This document shows positions 25,844 to 35,379 of a stretch of 64,000 nt of DNA, in pieces (within the stretch, counting starts at the first letter, position 1; each line of letters opens with the position of its first letter). The translations under genes were made by a program, and so were the position numbers. Source of the stretch: a bacterium (GTDB lineage Bacteria > Armatimonadota > JACIXR01); the NCBI GenBank assembly GCA_014360495.1, contig JACIXR010000008.1, positions 62,001 through 126,000 on the forward strand, given 5' to 3'. Below the pieces are notes generated by a model. It searched no databases. It was given only the letters and a program-made list of their open reading frames with translations, and had not been told where the DNA came from.

Positions 25844-27589
25844 TCATTCCAGCAAAACAAGAGTGGCGGAATGAAGGGTGGGAAGGAGGAAATGAAGAAC
25901 TCCCTCTTTGCCAATCTTAAAGGGAAGGGGATGAAATTCTCCATCCCTTATTTCCTCTACTTTCTTTGGCTTGAACCAGGGAGGAAGCTCAACGCTTATC
26001 CGCAAATTCTCAATTGGATGAGAAATATATCCTTCCTTCTCGGATTTTCCTTTCTCATTTATACACACGATTAACATCGCATCGTCCGCAACCAGAGCGC
26101 GTGCGAAAACACCTTCCTGCCCTTGAACGATATCCATGGGTTGAGTCCTTGATATTATATGAGAGACAGCACTCAAATTTTTATAAACATCTCCTATTGC
26201 CTTCCAGACCTCGGGATAATCCTCCGCTCCATAAGAGATGATATTCTTCCCGATATGCTCCGTGCAGTGGATATAGCTGAGCAACCCCTTTGCCCCTCCC
26301 GCAAGAGCATAATGCATCATAATCTTCTCCTCTTCAGGGGATGGCATCCTTGGATATTTCCAGTCGGAGGGTTTGTCTTTCGGTTTACGAAAATAAGCCT
26401 GATAGGTTATCAACGGCATAGAAGGAGACGAGGCTAAGCGAAGGATTTCGGAGACATCGTAAACTAAGCGCATTTCCGCTCCGAAGGCGAGGGCATAGGG
26501 GTCGGTGTTGGTGACATCTGCTATTCGCCCGTATACAAACCAATTCGCTGGCTTGTAGGTCATATCAATGGTAAGGAAAGTGAGCTTGTTCTTGTCGGCG
26601 TTGTAGCAATTCCTTTCCCTCTTAACCATCTCCACAGCCTTGCTCCCAACCCTTAGGGGATGGGGAAGCGATTCAACGAAATAATCAGCTACATCGGGCT
26701 CGTCCCAGAGGTAGTAAGCCCAGAGGAAGGGATGGGAAATTATCTCCTTAGGTGGAGATTCTCCTCCCAGGGAGGAAATTCCTTTGATATTGAACTTACC
26801 CAGTTTGTCCAATTGTTCCTTTGATAGAGCGCTGAAGGAGGCGTAGATATTGCAATTGGCTTGTGCATAAGCCTCGGGAGTGACATAGCCGTAGCTTCCG
26901 AGGGGAAAGAAGTCGTCCCTTGCTCGGAAAAGGAAAGCGATTCTCTCCCCTTTATCGGTATCTAAACGGAGATAGTGGAAGCTACCATAGCGAAGGGGTT
27001 GGGTAAGAGAAACGATAATGAGGCAGAAATCCTTCCAAAAGCCCAAGATTTTGCTTCTTTTCAGGAGGGAATATCCATCTAAAAGGATTTCCTTGATTTT
27101 GCTTGGCTTTCCCTTTAAAAAGAGATAAATCTTTGAAATGTTCTCATCAAAGGCGAGAGTTTCAAGGGAAAGGGTAGGGGGATTGGGAGGTTGGGAGATT
27201 TCAATTGCTGATGAATCTGTGAGTTTAATCTTTGCCCTCAAATCTTTTTGGGGATGATTTCTCAGGCGGATGAGGATTTCTCCGAAAGATTTGGGAGGCA
27301 AAGGGTCGGGACGCAATCTCCACCAGACTATTTCTTCGTTTAATTGTAAATCTTCAATTCGCAGGGGTTCATTTCCCCTGTTCTCTACATAAATCTCAAG
27401 AAAGCCAGCTGGCTTGAAGCCTTCATTAAATTTTTCATAGGGGAAGGTAGGGTCGGGATGATAGAAGGAGCAATCAATCCTCAAGGAGGGGAGCGAGGGC
27501 ATGGCGAGGAAGAGGAGGAAGAGGGAAATCGCTTTTTTGAAATTCGCCAGTTTATTGCTTTTGGGGTTGAGGGAGGAAACAGAACGCAT
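25844..27589 (-). CDS. Secreted protein with a glycosidase-like TIM-barrel region
   Basis: I cannot assign this 581-residue protein to a named family. A long n-region (1-19) precedes a hydrophobic signal-like core (ISLFLLFLAMPSLPSL). Residues 40-135 look like an Ig-type beta domain. From about 230 the features suggest a glycoside-hydrolase-like barrel: YYLWDEPDVADYF (an acidic pair at a strand end), NTDPYALAFG, YALAGGAKGLLSYIHC, then a C-terminal beta region. The Asp-Glu in WDEP is the best active-site candidate. The ATG at 27589 is favoured by a -35/-10 pair ending nine bases upstream. It stands alone between hisF and a repeat element. Confidence 0.55.
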   Translation of the reverse strand: MRSVSSLNPKSNKLANFKKAISLFLLFLAMPSLPSLRIDCSFYHPDPTFPYEKFNEGFKPAGFLEIYVENRGNEPLRIEDLQLNEEIVWWRLRPDPLPPKSFGEILIRLRNHPQKDLRAKIKLTDSSAIEISQPPNPPTLSLETLAFDENISKIYLFLKGKPSKIKEILLDGYSLLKRSKILGFWKDFCLIIVSLTQPLRYGSFHYLRLDTDKGERIAFLFRARDDFFPLGSYGYVTPEAYAQANCNIYASFSALSKEQLDKLGKFNIKGISSLGGESPPKEIISHPFLWAYYLWDEPDVADYFVESLPHPLRVGSKAVEMVKRERNCYNADKNKLTFLTIDMTYKPANWFVYGRIADVTNTDPYALAFGAEMRLVYDVSEILRLASSPSMPLITYQAYFRKPKDKPSDWKYPRMPSPEEEKIMMHYALAGGAKGLLSYIHCTEHIGKNIISYGAEDYPEVWKAIGDVYKNLSAVSHIISRTQPMDIVQGQEGVFARALVADDAMLIVCINEKGKSEKEGYISHPIENLRISVELPPWFKPKKVEEIRDGEFHPLPFKIGKEGVLHFLLPTLHSATLVLLE

Positions 27590-27598
27590 ATCGTCAAT

Positions 27599-27627
27599 AT
27601 TGTATTAAAAGGTAAACAGATTTGCAA
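27599..27627 (-). promoter_or_regulatory. Promoter of the 581-aa secreted protein, predicted leaderless
   Basis: TTGCAA (27627-27622) and TACAAT (27604-27599) are 17 bp apart on the minus strand. The -10 ends nine bases before ATG 27589, and no Shine-Dalgarno sequence is present. Confidence 0.6.
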
Positions 27628-27688
27628 GTGAATGTATGTTTGTAAAACATCCAAGAGCCATAATTATAATTCCGTTTTGAAAGATTAG

Positions 27689-27770
27689 ATTGCGAGGCGC
27701 TAAGGAAGCAATCTCTTTCTTGAGAGCATAAATGAGAGATTGCCACGCCCGCCTTTGGCGGGCTCGCAAT
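27689..27770. repeat. Palindromic dispersed repeat, copy A
   Basis: An 82-bp element bounded by ATTGCGAG and its exact inverse CTCGCAAT. Inside, CAATCTC and GAGATTG form a second inverted pair and GCCCGCCTTTGGCGGGC a third hairpin. A second copy lies at 32445-32522, sharing GAGATTGCCACGCCCGCC and the flanking ends. It sits downstream of the decayed HD-GYP gene, where its GC hairpin might also act as a transcription barrier. It resembles REP/MITE elements and contains no gene. Confidence 0.8.
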
Positions 27771-27790
27771 GAAATTCTCCTCTGCCTTTT

Positions 27791-28945
27791 TCAGGAAACT
27801 ATGCCCCTATCCAGCAAAGAAGAAAGGGTGAGGAAAATCTCTTGATATCTCTGCATAGATGAATACTGTATGTCAATGAAATAGGCATCTATCTCTCGGC
27901 GATGAGAGATTAGGAGGGAGACAATCTGGAGGTCTAATTTACCTTCCTTAGCTTCCCTTTCCACAATGTTGATTACTTCCCCTATATTCATCGCTGCACG
28001 ATATGGACGCTTCTCCCGCAGGGCGGAAAAGACATCAGAAACAGCCATTATGCGAGCGTGAAGGGGAATCTCCTCTCCCTTTAACTTAAATGGGTAGCCT
28101 GAGCCGTCCAATCGCTCGTGATGGAAGGCAGCCGCATCCCTTATCTTCTCAAAATTCCTGAGACGATTAAGGGTTATGTAAGTCAGATAGGGATGTGCTC
28201 TAACCAATGCGAATTCCTCCTCGCTCAGCTTTCCTGGTTTCTCTATGATAGATGGAGCGATGCCTAGCTTCCCCAAATCGTGGAGATGACCACCTATTTT
28301 CAGCATATCAACCTCAATTTGCGGCAAGGAAAGGAGCTTTCCTATCTCCTCAGCGATTTTGGCAACACCTCTTGAGTGAAAAGCGGTATAATGGCTTTTG
28401 AAATCAACGAAACAGCAGAAGAGCTCTGAGAGGGAGATTAGCTCATCTCTACCCAGTTTATATTCTGGCAGGGAGCACATTTGAGGGAGGACTTCTTCTA
28501 AAAAAATAGACCGAAGCAAGGTCAAGCCAAGTCGCCTCTCTGCTGGATACCTCCATAAAGGCTTCCACGACCTCTTGGGGGAGGAAATATCCTGAGAGCT
28601 CCTTTATCTTTTCCTTTATTTCTTCAACTTGAAGGAGAATCGGTTTTTGGGTATCCGTTAAATTTGAGACAATTTCCAAGAGATGGAGGATGAAGCTCTC
28701 AAGTGGGACTTCCTGTTTAGAGAATTCCATCACCGCACGGAGAGCGGGTGCTTTCTCTGGTTCCTGAACATCTCTCCACTTCGTATGATGGTAAAGGATT
28801 ATCCTTGGGACATTTGGGACATATTGGTTTATGAGAGGAAAATCCTTAAGCAAGTAATAGGCAACAAGACAATGGCGCCAGGGAGTGGTAGCTGATGGGT
28901 TTAAGAGTGCGCTTATGTCTCATTTTCTCCACAGGATAATCCCTA
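27791..28945 (-). pseudogene. HD-GYP domain gene, broken by a frameshift and upstream stops
   Basis: Two frames (28853-28458 and 28525-27791) together match residues of the intact neighbour at 29099-30388 from its KDFPFI segment to the end. The break falls at a run of seven A on the plus strand (28500-28506); removing one base rejoins the frames. The C-terminal part keeps HDLGK, HPYLTYITL and HHERLDGSGYP, the c-di-GMP phosphodiesterase signature. Upstream, a third stretch NPSATTPWRHCLVAYYLLKD and DISALL align to the neighbour but include stop codons (to about 28943), and no start is left. It is a tandem duplicate that decayed; a sequencing error could explain the homopolymer but not the upstream stops. 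Confidence 0.85.
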
Positions 28946-29098
28946 GTCAAAGAATTAAAATTTGGGAGAAATATTTCATTCTTAGATGCTCGCTAACCGA
29001 AAAATTGTATGAGAGGAGATTCACTAAATTTCCTCGGCTCGGGAATATTCAAATGCAATTTTACCATCAAAGAACGAAGCAATAATAGAACATCTCTC

Positions 29099-30388
29099 CT
29101 AATACTCCTTCATATAAGAAAAATGCGTGTTCAAAAATATTTCATCTATCTCGCTTAAATTTTTGGTCAATAGAGATACAATTTCCCCATCTAATTTCCC
29201 CTCCTTTGTTTCATCCTCTAAAATTTTAACTGCTTCATCCAACTCTAACGCGGGACGGTATAGTCGCTTCTCCCGGAGGGCTGAGAAAACATCCGCGACT
29301 TCAAGCAAGCGAGCTTCATATGGTAGCTCTTCTCCTTTCAGACGAAAGGGATACCCAGAGCCATCCAATCTCTCATGGTGAAATCCCGCCAATTCACTCA
29401 GTCCTTCCAACCCTTTAGTGCGGGATAATATGCTGTAAATGCTGAATGGATGAACTTTTACTAAAGCGAATTCTTCCTCGGTTAATTTATCGTTCTTGAT
29501 AAGAATAGATAGGGGCAGGCTGAGTTTTCCTAAATCGTGAATATAACCAGCTATCTTTAGTTTCTTTACTGTTTCCTCGGGTAACTGTGCGAGCTTACCG
29601 AGAGCTTCTGCTATAGCGGATACGCCCCTTGAGTGAGCTGCGAAGAACTCGCATTTGTAATCAACGAATCTACAAACCAATTGAAAAAAAGAGACTGTTT
29701 CTTCTTCGCTCATTGCATACTCGGGTAAAGGATAAAGGGCTTCAATGTTTTCCTCTATAAATGGGGAAGTGAGAGTAAGCCAGAACGCCTCCTTGTTGGA
29801 AGCTTCAAGAAAAGCATCTACGATGTCGGTTGGGAAGAAATAATCCTTTAGTTCCTTTACCCTTTCCCTTATCCCTTCGGCTTGATGAAGGATTGGTATC
29901 CGGTTATCTATCATCATTGAAATAGCGCTTGCAAGATTTATTATCAAGCTTTCATAAGGAACCTCTTCTCTCGTGAATTCAATTATGGGAAGCAGCAAAC
30001 GACACTTTTCCGGTTTGGTTAGCTCCTCAAATTTAATATGATGGTAGAGAATCATCCTTGGAACATCAGGAACTAAACGAATTATAAAGGGAAAATCTTT
30101 TAGCAATAGATAAGCTAGTAGGCAGTGGCGCCAAGGGGTAGGGTTGGAAGGCTCGAGCAAGGCCGAGAGCTCTTCCTCTTCACCCCATAATAGTCCTGCA
30201 TCGTGAATGAGGGAAGCAATGAGCAGATTGTTTCTTCGCTCGGGCGATAATCCCATAAGTTCGGCAACTCTAAGACTGATGTAGGCAGTCTGCTTATGGT
30301 GTAGGTTATGATAGCGGGTAAGGTCTAAAACAGTTGAAAGAAGCCTCAAGATGATTTCCTTAGCGGACACATTCAAGCCTTCTCGCAA
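29099..30388 (-). CDS. HD-GYP domain protein with an N-terminal HD-like domain
   Basis: A 429-residue soluble protein. The N-terminal half (about 1-200) looks like a degenerate HD/HDOD-like domain with LIASLIHDAGLLWG. The C-terminal half (about 245-420) is a full HD-GYP domain with AAHSRGV, IHDLGKLSLP, VHPFSIYSIL, GFHHERLDGSGYP and EVADVFSALRE, so the metal ligands and GYP loop are intact. Such proteins hydrolyse cyclic di-GMP or other cyclic dinucleotides. No receiver, GAF or membrane segment is fused, so the input signal is unknown. The start is TTG 30388, preceded by AAGGAGG nine bases upstream. A decayed paralogue follows downstream. Confidence 0.88.
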   Translation of the reverse strand: MREGLNVSAKEIILRLLSTVLDLTRYHNLHHKQTAYISLRVAELMGLSPERRNNLLIASLIHDAGLLWGEEEELSALLEPSNPTPWRHCLLAYLLLKDFPFIIRLVPDVPRMILYHHIKFEELTKPEKCRLLLPIIEFTREEVPYESLIINLASAISMMIDNRIPILHQAEGIRERVKELKDYFFPTDIVDAFLEASNKEAFWLTLTSPFIEENIEALYPLPEYAMSEEETVSFFQLVCRFVDYKCEFFAAHSRGVSAIAEALGKLAQLPEETVKKLKIAGYIHDLGKLSLPLSILIKNDKLTEEEFALVKVHPFSIYSILSRTKGLEGLSELAGFHHERLDGSGYPFRLKGEELPYEARLLEVADVFSALREKRLYRPALELDEAVKILEDETKEGKLDGEIVSLLTKNLSEIDEIFLNTHFSYMKEY

Positions 30389-30421
30389 TCTCCAATCCCT
30401 CCTTAAAACATATCAAGGATG

Positions 30422-30450
30422 ATTTTAATTTAAAAAGTGGAGGTAGTCAA
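30422..30450 (-). promoter_or_regulatory. Promoter of the HD-GYP gene
   Basis: TTGACT (30450-30445) and TAAAAT (30427-30422) are 17 bp apart on the minus strand. A 33-base leader with AAGGAGG precedes TTG 30388, so this one is leadered. The divergent phage-like gene starts at 30482, 31 bp behind the -35 box. Confidence 0.65.
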
Positions 30451-30481
30451 TAATCGCTTAATGTTGCCCTTTACATAAAAG

Positions 30482-32431
30482 ATGTCTCTCAATTTAATCA
30501 TTCAGCTTCCCAATAAACACCTTGAGGAGCCGGGCTTTTCCATCTCCGAGGATTTCTATTTTCCCGGCTGGCGCTTGGAGAAATGCGCCCTCCACCCCTC
30601 CGGCTTCCTCGTCCGCCTGCCGAAGGAGGTCACAGGGGAAAGTTATGGCAATCTTTGTGGGGATTTTTCCACTAACCCCCTCTGGGACAGGGTTGCCATC
30701 AGGGACTCAAACGACTTCTGGTGGAGCTCAAATGATATAGTTCAATACGAACAGCAAACAGTTTACGGGCTTCCCCTCTCCTTCATTTTTTCCGCTTGGG
30801 CTTATAACGAACCCAATGCCATCCACTCGTGGTGGATTAGTTGGGAATATTCCATAGGGCTACGCTTCAATTTATCCAATCAGGGCAAACTCCTCGTCCA
30901 AAAGCTTCTCTCCGATGGCTCATATCAAAACATCAAGGTGCTAACTTTGAGGCGGGAAGAGACGCCTATTCAGGGCTGGTTCACATTTTGGTGCAGGACA
31001 ATTGAGCTTGACGACCGTTATATTTTCCTATTTTTCTCTGAGGAAAGCCCATCCTTAATTGTCCCTAAGGAAGGGCTCACTCAAAACTGGAATCCCAAGA
31101 TGACATTCTGGACGCCCACCCGTCAGCTGTTCAAATACGCCTCGCTCACGGAACCCGATGGCGTCTCCTATGCGCTTTCCCCTGTTTTTACCGCTCCCTA
31201 CCTTCCTACCCAAACCCAGCAGTATTTCGTTGATGGCTATAACGCCACCGTCATTTTAATGGATAAATACAACTTGGCTGAATGGACGCCTTCCGCTGGC
31301 GAGGAGATGCGTGTCAAAGTCCTTCTGGGAACAGGGGGCTGGGCAAGGAAGTTCAAGGTCTCCTTTCCCGCAACGACTGGGGAAACAGCCCCCACGCCAG
31401 TGGATATATCCAATAAAACCCTTTATCTCTCCCTCACTTACTCCCTTAATCTCTCAGAGGAGGAGGCAAGGATAAGAGTTAAAGACCCCGACCTTTCTCT
31501 CTCCCCGCAACGCCACCTGCGATTTGGGGCAAAATGGGACGATACCGCCATCTTCTCGGGCTATCTGCTTGAGCCACAGGCGAAGGAAGTCCGCTGGGGA
31601 AGGGAATGGGAATTGACCGCACAGGGGATAGCCTTTAAACTCCGCAATGCAATCCTTCCCGCTGGCACCGCCTATGATGGCGTTCTCCATACCGACGCAG
31701 TAGTGGATGTGGATATCTGCGGTTATGCAGGGATAGATGTTGAGACGGCAACCGACCCCAATAACCTCAAACTCCCGCAGGGGGCACCAGAGCAAGGCTT
31801 CCTCTGGCAGGTGGAACAGGGGACAAACGCCCTTGACCTCTTGGAGCGGATATTGGAATTCACGGGCTGGCAACTAATCGCTTCGTTCTCAACAGACGAG
31901 AACGGCTATCCTATCGCAAAACTTATTTACCGCCCCGAGCCCGACCCAGCGAATACCGGTATCGTGGCGAAGTTTTGGAAAACAACGGAAGGAGCAAACC
32001 AAACCCCGCCCGAGGGCGTTGTTTACCTCAAGATGTTCCAGTTCAAGGAGATAACGGAACCTCCTGAGATAAACGAGGCTTGGGTCTGCGGGCAGGATTA
32101 TATGGGATACCCAATCTGTGGCTTTTTAATCAATGCGGACAGCATAAACAATCCTGATAGCGACGATTATCTCGGGTTTAGGAAGCAATATGTGGAAGTG
32201 GACGCAAGCTTGAATACCGAATCGGCAATCCAACAGCGCCTTTCCGTTTTGGAGAAAAAGATGCATACAAAAAAGACCTATGAATGGGAAGCGCCCGCCC
32301 CTCCAGTGGTCAAGCCAGGGGATTTGGTGGAGATAGAGGGCATAGAGGGGAAAATTAGGGTGGATAGGGTAGAGGTGGAATGGGATGGGAAAGTTAAATT
32401 GAAGGCGTGGTATTTCGGGACGAGGTTATAG
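30482..32431 (+). CDS. Phage tail/baseplate-hub-like protein, orphan
   Basis: A 649-residue protein of no recognised cellular family. The C-terminal 60 residues (VVKPGDLVEIEGIEGKIRVD, then RVEVEWDGKVKLKAWYFG) resemble the closing beta domain of phage tail hub or tail-spike-attachment proteins. The middle (about 330-400) has the strand pattern of a tail-tube-like domain (LRFGAKWDDTAIFSGYLLEP). The N-terminal 200 residues are beta-rich with many Trp, as in tail fibres. No signal peptide or membrane segment is present. No capsid, portal or terminase gene lies beside it, but phage-like genes occur again at 43413-46354. It is divergent from the HD-GYP gene and followed by repeat copy B. The phage link is my reading of the C-terminus and is not secure. 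Confidence 0.5.
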   Translation: MSLNLIIQLPNKHLEEPGFSISEDFYFPGWRLEKCALHPSGFLVRLPKEVTGESYGNLCGDFSTNPLWDRVAIRDSNDFWWSSNDIVQYEQQTVYGLPLSFIFSAWAYNEPNAIHSWWISWEYSIGLRFNLSNQGKLLVQKLLSDGSYQNIKVLTLRREETPIQGWFTFWCRTIELDDRYIFLFFSEESPSLIVPKEGLTQNWNPKMTFWTPTRQLFKYASLTEPDGVSYALSPVFTAPYLPTQTQQYFVDGYNATVILMDKYNLAEWTPSAGEEMRVKVLLGTGGWARKFKVSFPATTGETAPTPVDISNKTLYLSLTYSLNLSEEEARIRVKDPDLSLSPQRHLRFGAKWDDTAIFSGYLLEPQAKEVRWGREWELTAQGIAFKLRNAILPAGTAYDGVLHTDAVVDVDICGYAGIDVETATDPNNLKLPQGAPEQGFLWQVEQGTNALDLLERILEFTGWQLIASFSTDENGYPIAKLIYRPEPDPANTGIVAKFWKTTEGANQTPPEGVVYLKMFQFKEITEPPEINEAWVCGQDYMGYPICGFLINADSINNPDSDDYLGFRKQYVEVDASLNTESAIQQRLSVLEKKMHTKKTYEWEAPAPPVVKPGDLVEIEGIEGKIRVDRVEVEWDGKVKLKAWYFGTRL

Positions 32432-32444
32432 AGGCTCATTTGTT

Positions 32445-32522
32445 ATTGCGAGGTTTCTCTTCGGGAGCTCCTACAATGACAGAGAAGGAGATTGCCACGC
32501 CCGCCTTCGGCGGGCTCGCAGT
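32445..32522. repeat. Palindromic dispersed repeat, copy B
   Basis: A 78-bp relative of the element at 27689-27770. It begins ATTGCGAG, ends CTCGCAGT, and shares GAGATTGCCACGCCCGCC plus the GC hairpin GCCCGCCTTCGGCGGGC (TTC replacing TTT in the loop). The left half is diverged. It lies in the convergent gap between the phage-like gene (plus) and GH2 (minus), a place where a hairpin may also terminate transcription. Confidence 0.75.
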
Positions 32523-32538
32523 GCCCAAACCCCACTTT

Positions 32539-34434
32539 TCACTCCTCATAACTTCTATAATATTTCCTCAATAGATAGAAAACCGGCTTATATCTCTTCC
32601 TATCTATCGTCAGCAGGCCGAAGGTGCCCTCGTTTGTGATGAATGTGCGATAATCAAATGCTAAAAACCAAGCGATAGCGGAAACGATATATGGCTTGCT
32701 CGTGAATGCCCTGAATGTCTTGTCTGCTATCTCCAATTGCTTGGCTATCGTGTCCCAATTTGGCGTTGACCAATATCCCCATTCAGTCGCTATTATCGGC
32801 TTATCGGGAAATACGGAATGTATTTTCTCCAACGCCTCAATAGTTGAGGAATAAGCATCCCCTCCGTAGAAGACCTCCCAATAGAAATTGAATCCCAAAA
32901 CATCCGCTTCTCTCTGCGTCTCGTCTCGGAAGTATCGTCCAACGGAGGCTTGTCCCATCAACCTCGTTCCATCCACCCTCTGAGAAAGCCTCTTCAATTC
33001 CCGCAATAAATCAGCCCTCCTATTCCCTCCGCATTCATTGCAGGCGCCGAGAAGGCAAAGAGAGGGACGGGAGAAATCCTTATAAAGCATCTCCAAAAAC
33101 ATCTGCTGAGCTATCCCTCTATCAAGCACATTCTCAATCTCCCTATCGCCCATCCAATAGATGGGAATCTCCTCCCAGAAGGTCAGCCCTATTCTATCCG
33201 CATAGATGAGGGTATAGGGATGATTTGGATAATGAGTGCCTCTCACGAAGCTCGCCCCCAAATCCTTTATGATATCCAAATCCCGATGAATCGTTTCCCA
33301 ATCCATAGTTCTTCCTTGAAGGGAATCCTCGTGCCGGCTGACGCCGGGAAGGAAGACTCTTTTTCCATTTAAAAGGAGGTTTCCATTAGCAACGGAGATG
33401 AAACGAAAGCCGAACTGATTCCAAAACTCGTCTCCTTTTTGAATCTTTGCTTCAACAACATAGAGATTTGGCTCTTTCGGGCTCCAGAGCTTGGGATTGG
33501 GAATCCTCAATTCAAAGAAAATAGGCTTAATTTCCCCTGCCTTGAGCCTCAATTTCCTTTCACCCTTCCCTTCTATTCTAACCTCTTTATCCATATCCGC
33601 TATGCTTTTGGGGCTTGGGTCCTTATCTAAGGAGGATTTTCTCGCCTCAAAGCAGGAGATTTTCAGCGATATTGATTTCTCCCTTTCTCCTCCATTCCAT
33701 AGTAGAGCCGTTGCCAAGAACTTCCCTTTCTCGTCTATCGGCTTCAAATCTAATCTGATGATGCTGATGGGCGGGATAAACTCAATAAAGACATCGTTTA
33801 TGATTCCGCCGTAATTCCACCAATCGCAGACGCCTTTGGGGAGGATATCGTTTCTCGTGCCCCAGGGAATATTATCAACCCTCACTTCAAGAACATTCTC
33901 TCCGATTTTAAGGTGCTTGCTCACATCAAAAGCGAAGGGAGTATAGCCTCCTTCGTGATAGCCGAGGTAATCACCGTTCAGCCATACATCGGTTATATAA
34001 TTTGCGCTGAGGAAGACGAGGAGGGCATTGTTGTGAGGAAATGAAGAGAGGTTGAATCTCTTCCTATACCAGACGACGCCCTCGTATCTATCGGGATACT
34101 TGTTATCAATGAGGGGAGGAGTGATTTCCTGCCAATGGGATAGATTCGTGAGTTCTTTGCGCAGTTCTTCAAGGATTTCTGGGGTTCTTTTTGAGAGTGA
34201 TAGATTGTGGTCTGCGTTAGGGAGGCGGGCTTTGCGCCATACGCCTTTTAGATAGAGGCGCGGATGGGAGGGCTGGGGCTCAAAGGAAGGGTAGGGGATA
34301 TTGTTTTGAAATGGAACGATTGCCCCATTTATATTTTTGAGTACAAATGTGGGAGGGAGAGAGGCGAGGTCAGAGGAGAAGCAAAGCAGGGAAACGAAGG
34401 CGATTGTCAAGATAAGCATTTTAAATCGCCTCAT
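32539..34434 (-). CDS. Secreted glycoside hydrolase family 2 protein
   Basis: A 631-residue GH2 enzyme (beta-galactosidase/glucuronidase/mannosidase class). A signal peptide (about 1-24) is followed by the sugar-binding jelly-roll (about 60-220, with FLSANYITDVWLNGDYLGYH), an Ig-like domain (225-340) and the TIM barrel. The acid/base glutamate lies in LLGACNECGG and the nucleophile in PIIATEWGYWS; VSRHEDS is also typical. The C-terminal domains of full-size LacZ are absent. The start overlaps the radC stop by 4 bp. Exact substrate cannot be read from the sequence. Co-transcription with radC is likely but functionally unexplained. Confidence 0.9.
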   Translation of the reverse strand: MRRFKMLILTIAFVSLLCFSSDLASLPPTFVLKNINGAIVPFQNNIPYPSFEPQPSHPRLYLKGVWRKARLPNADHNLSLSKRTPEILEELRKELTNLSHWQEITPPLIDNKYPDRYEGVVWYRKRFNLSSFPHNNALLVFLSANYITDVWLNGDYLGYHEGGYTPFAFDVSKHLKIGENVLEVRVDNIPWGTRNDILPKGVCDWWNYGGIINDVFIEFIPPISIIRLDLKPIDEKGKFLATALLWNGGEREKSISLKISCFEARKSSLDKDPSPKSIADMDKEVRIEGKGERKLRLKAGEIKPIFFELRIPNPKLWSPKEPNLYVVEAKIQKGDEFWNQFGFRFISVANGNLLLNGKRVFLPGVSRHEDSLQGRTMDWETIHRDLDIIKDLGASFVRGTHYPNHPYTLIYADRIGLTFWEEIPIYWMGDREIENVLDRGIAQQMFLEMLYKDFSRPSLCLLGACNECGGNRRADLLRELKRLSQRVDGTRLMGQASVGRYFRDETQREADVLGFNFYWEVFYGGDAYSSTIEALEKIHSVFPDKPIIATEWGYWSTPNWDTIAKQLEIADKTFRAFTSKPYIVSAIAWFLAFDYRTFITNEGTFGLLTIDRKRYKPVFYLLRKYYRSYEE

Positions 34435-35354
34435 TTAAGCAATCCCTCTTTGGCGAAGCTGAAGTATTTTTCCTTAGTTTTTCCAATTATTATATGGTCC
34501 AGGACCTTCACTCCCACTAAATTGCAGGCTTCAACGATTCTCCTTGTCAAGCTGATGTCATCTGAGGAGGGAGTTGTATCGCCTGAGGGATGGTTGTGGA
34601 CGAGGATAACGGCGCTCGCTGAACGCAAGGTTGCCTCTTTTACAATCTCCTTCGGGTCAACGACCGTCGCGTCAATGCTTCCCTTGCTCAGTTCAATCTT
34701 GTCTATTGGTTTATTCTTGATATCCAAAAGGATGACCTGAAAGAACTCCTTCTTCGCGTCTTTGAGATAGGGTCCGTAGTATTCGGAAACATATTCAATT
34801 GCGTCATCGGGGCTTCCTATCCTCTTTCTTTCCTCCGCGGATTCTCTAAACAGCCTTTTCCCGAGCTCAAATGCCGCTTTTATTTGCACTGCCTTCACCA
34901 TTCCAATCCCCTCAATCTTGCAGAGCTCGGGGATGGGCACTGAATCCAATTCCCTGAGGCTCTTGAAATGATTGAGCAATCTCTTCGCCAATTCCTCGGC
35001 GCTCACACCCTCTCTCCCTGTCCGCAAGATTATCGCCAATAGCTTTGAGAGAGGGAGCTTATCCGCTCCATATTTCATAAGCATCTCCCTTGGTCTTTCC
35101 TCGGGAATCCAATCCTTGATGGGGACATTTTCCCTGCGCTTAGCGAGTTCCTTCTTCACTTCCTCCCGCAACCTATCACAGTCCTCTTTAGTTTTCAAAT
35201 TCAGCTCCTCAAGAAGTTCTCTCTTTTTCTCGGGCGTTAGAATCCCCTTTTTCGCCCGGAAGTAAATCTCACCGTTTTTGCTCCACATTGGATAAATTGC
35301 ATTTTCCACAAGGAATTCAAAAGCAGATTGAGAGAACGATTTCTCTGAAGGCAT
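34431..35354 (-). CDS. radC: RadC/JAB-domain protein with an N-terminal extension
   Basis: A 307-residue RadC-family protein. The C-terminal JAB/MPN domain carries the metallo-isopeptidase motif HNHPSGDTTPSSDD. An upstream helix-hairpin-helix region lies at about 125-165 (LRELDSVPIPELCKIEGIGM). The family is usually about 220-230 residues; here about 75 extra charged residues with a KxxE-rich helix precede the ERPREMLMKYG start of the core. RadC was once called a DNA repair protein, but its function is unsettled and many copies travel with mobile DNA. AAAGGAGG precedes ATG 35354, and a divergent promoter lies behind it. Confidence 0.9.
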   Translation of the reverse strand: MPSEKSFSQSAFEFLVENAIYPMWSKNGEIYFRAKKGILTPEKKRELLEELNLKTKEDCDRLREEVKKELAKRRENVPIKDWIPEERPREMLMKYGADKLPLSKLLAIILRTGREGVSAEELAKRLLNHFKSLRELDSVPIPELCKIEGIGMVKAVQIKAAFELGKRLFRESAEERKRIGSPDDAIEYVSEYYGPYLKDAKKEFFQVILLDIKNKPIDKIELSKGSIDATVVDPKEIVKEATLRSASAVILVHNHPSGDTTPSSDDISLTRRIVEACNLVGVKVLDHIIIGKTKEKYFSFAKEGLLK

Positions 35355-35379
35355 GTAACAAGAAACCTCCTTTTCTAAT

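Noticed and set aside
28500-28506. Programmed frameshift in the HD-GYP gene
   Set aside because: A seven-base homopolymer could support slippage, but stop codons further upstream and the loss of a start show the copy is decaying, so a mutation is simpler.
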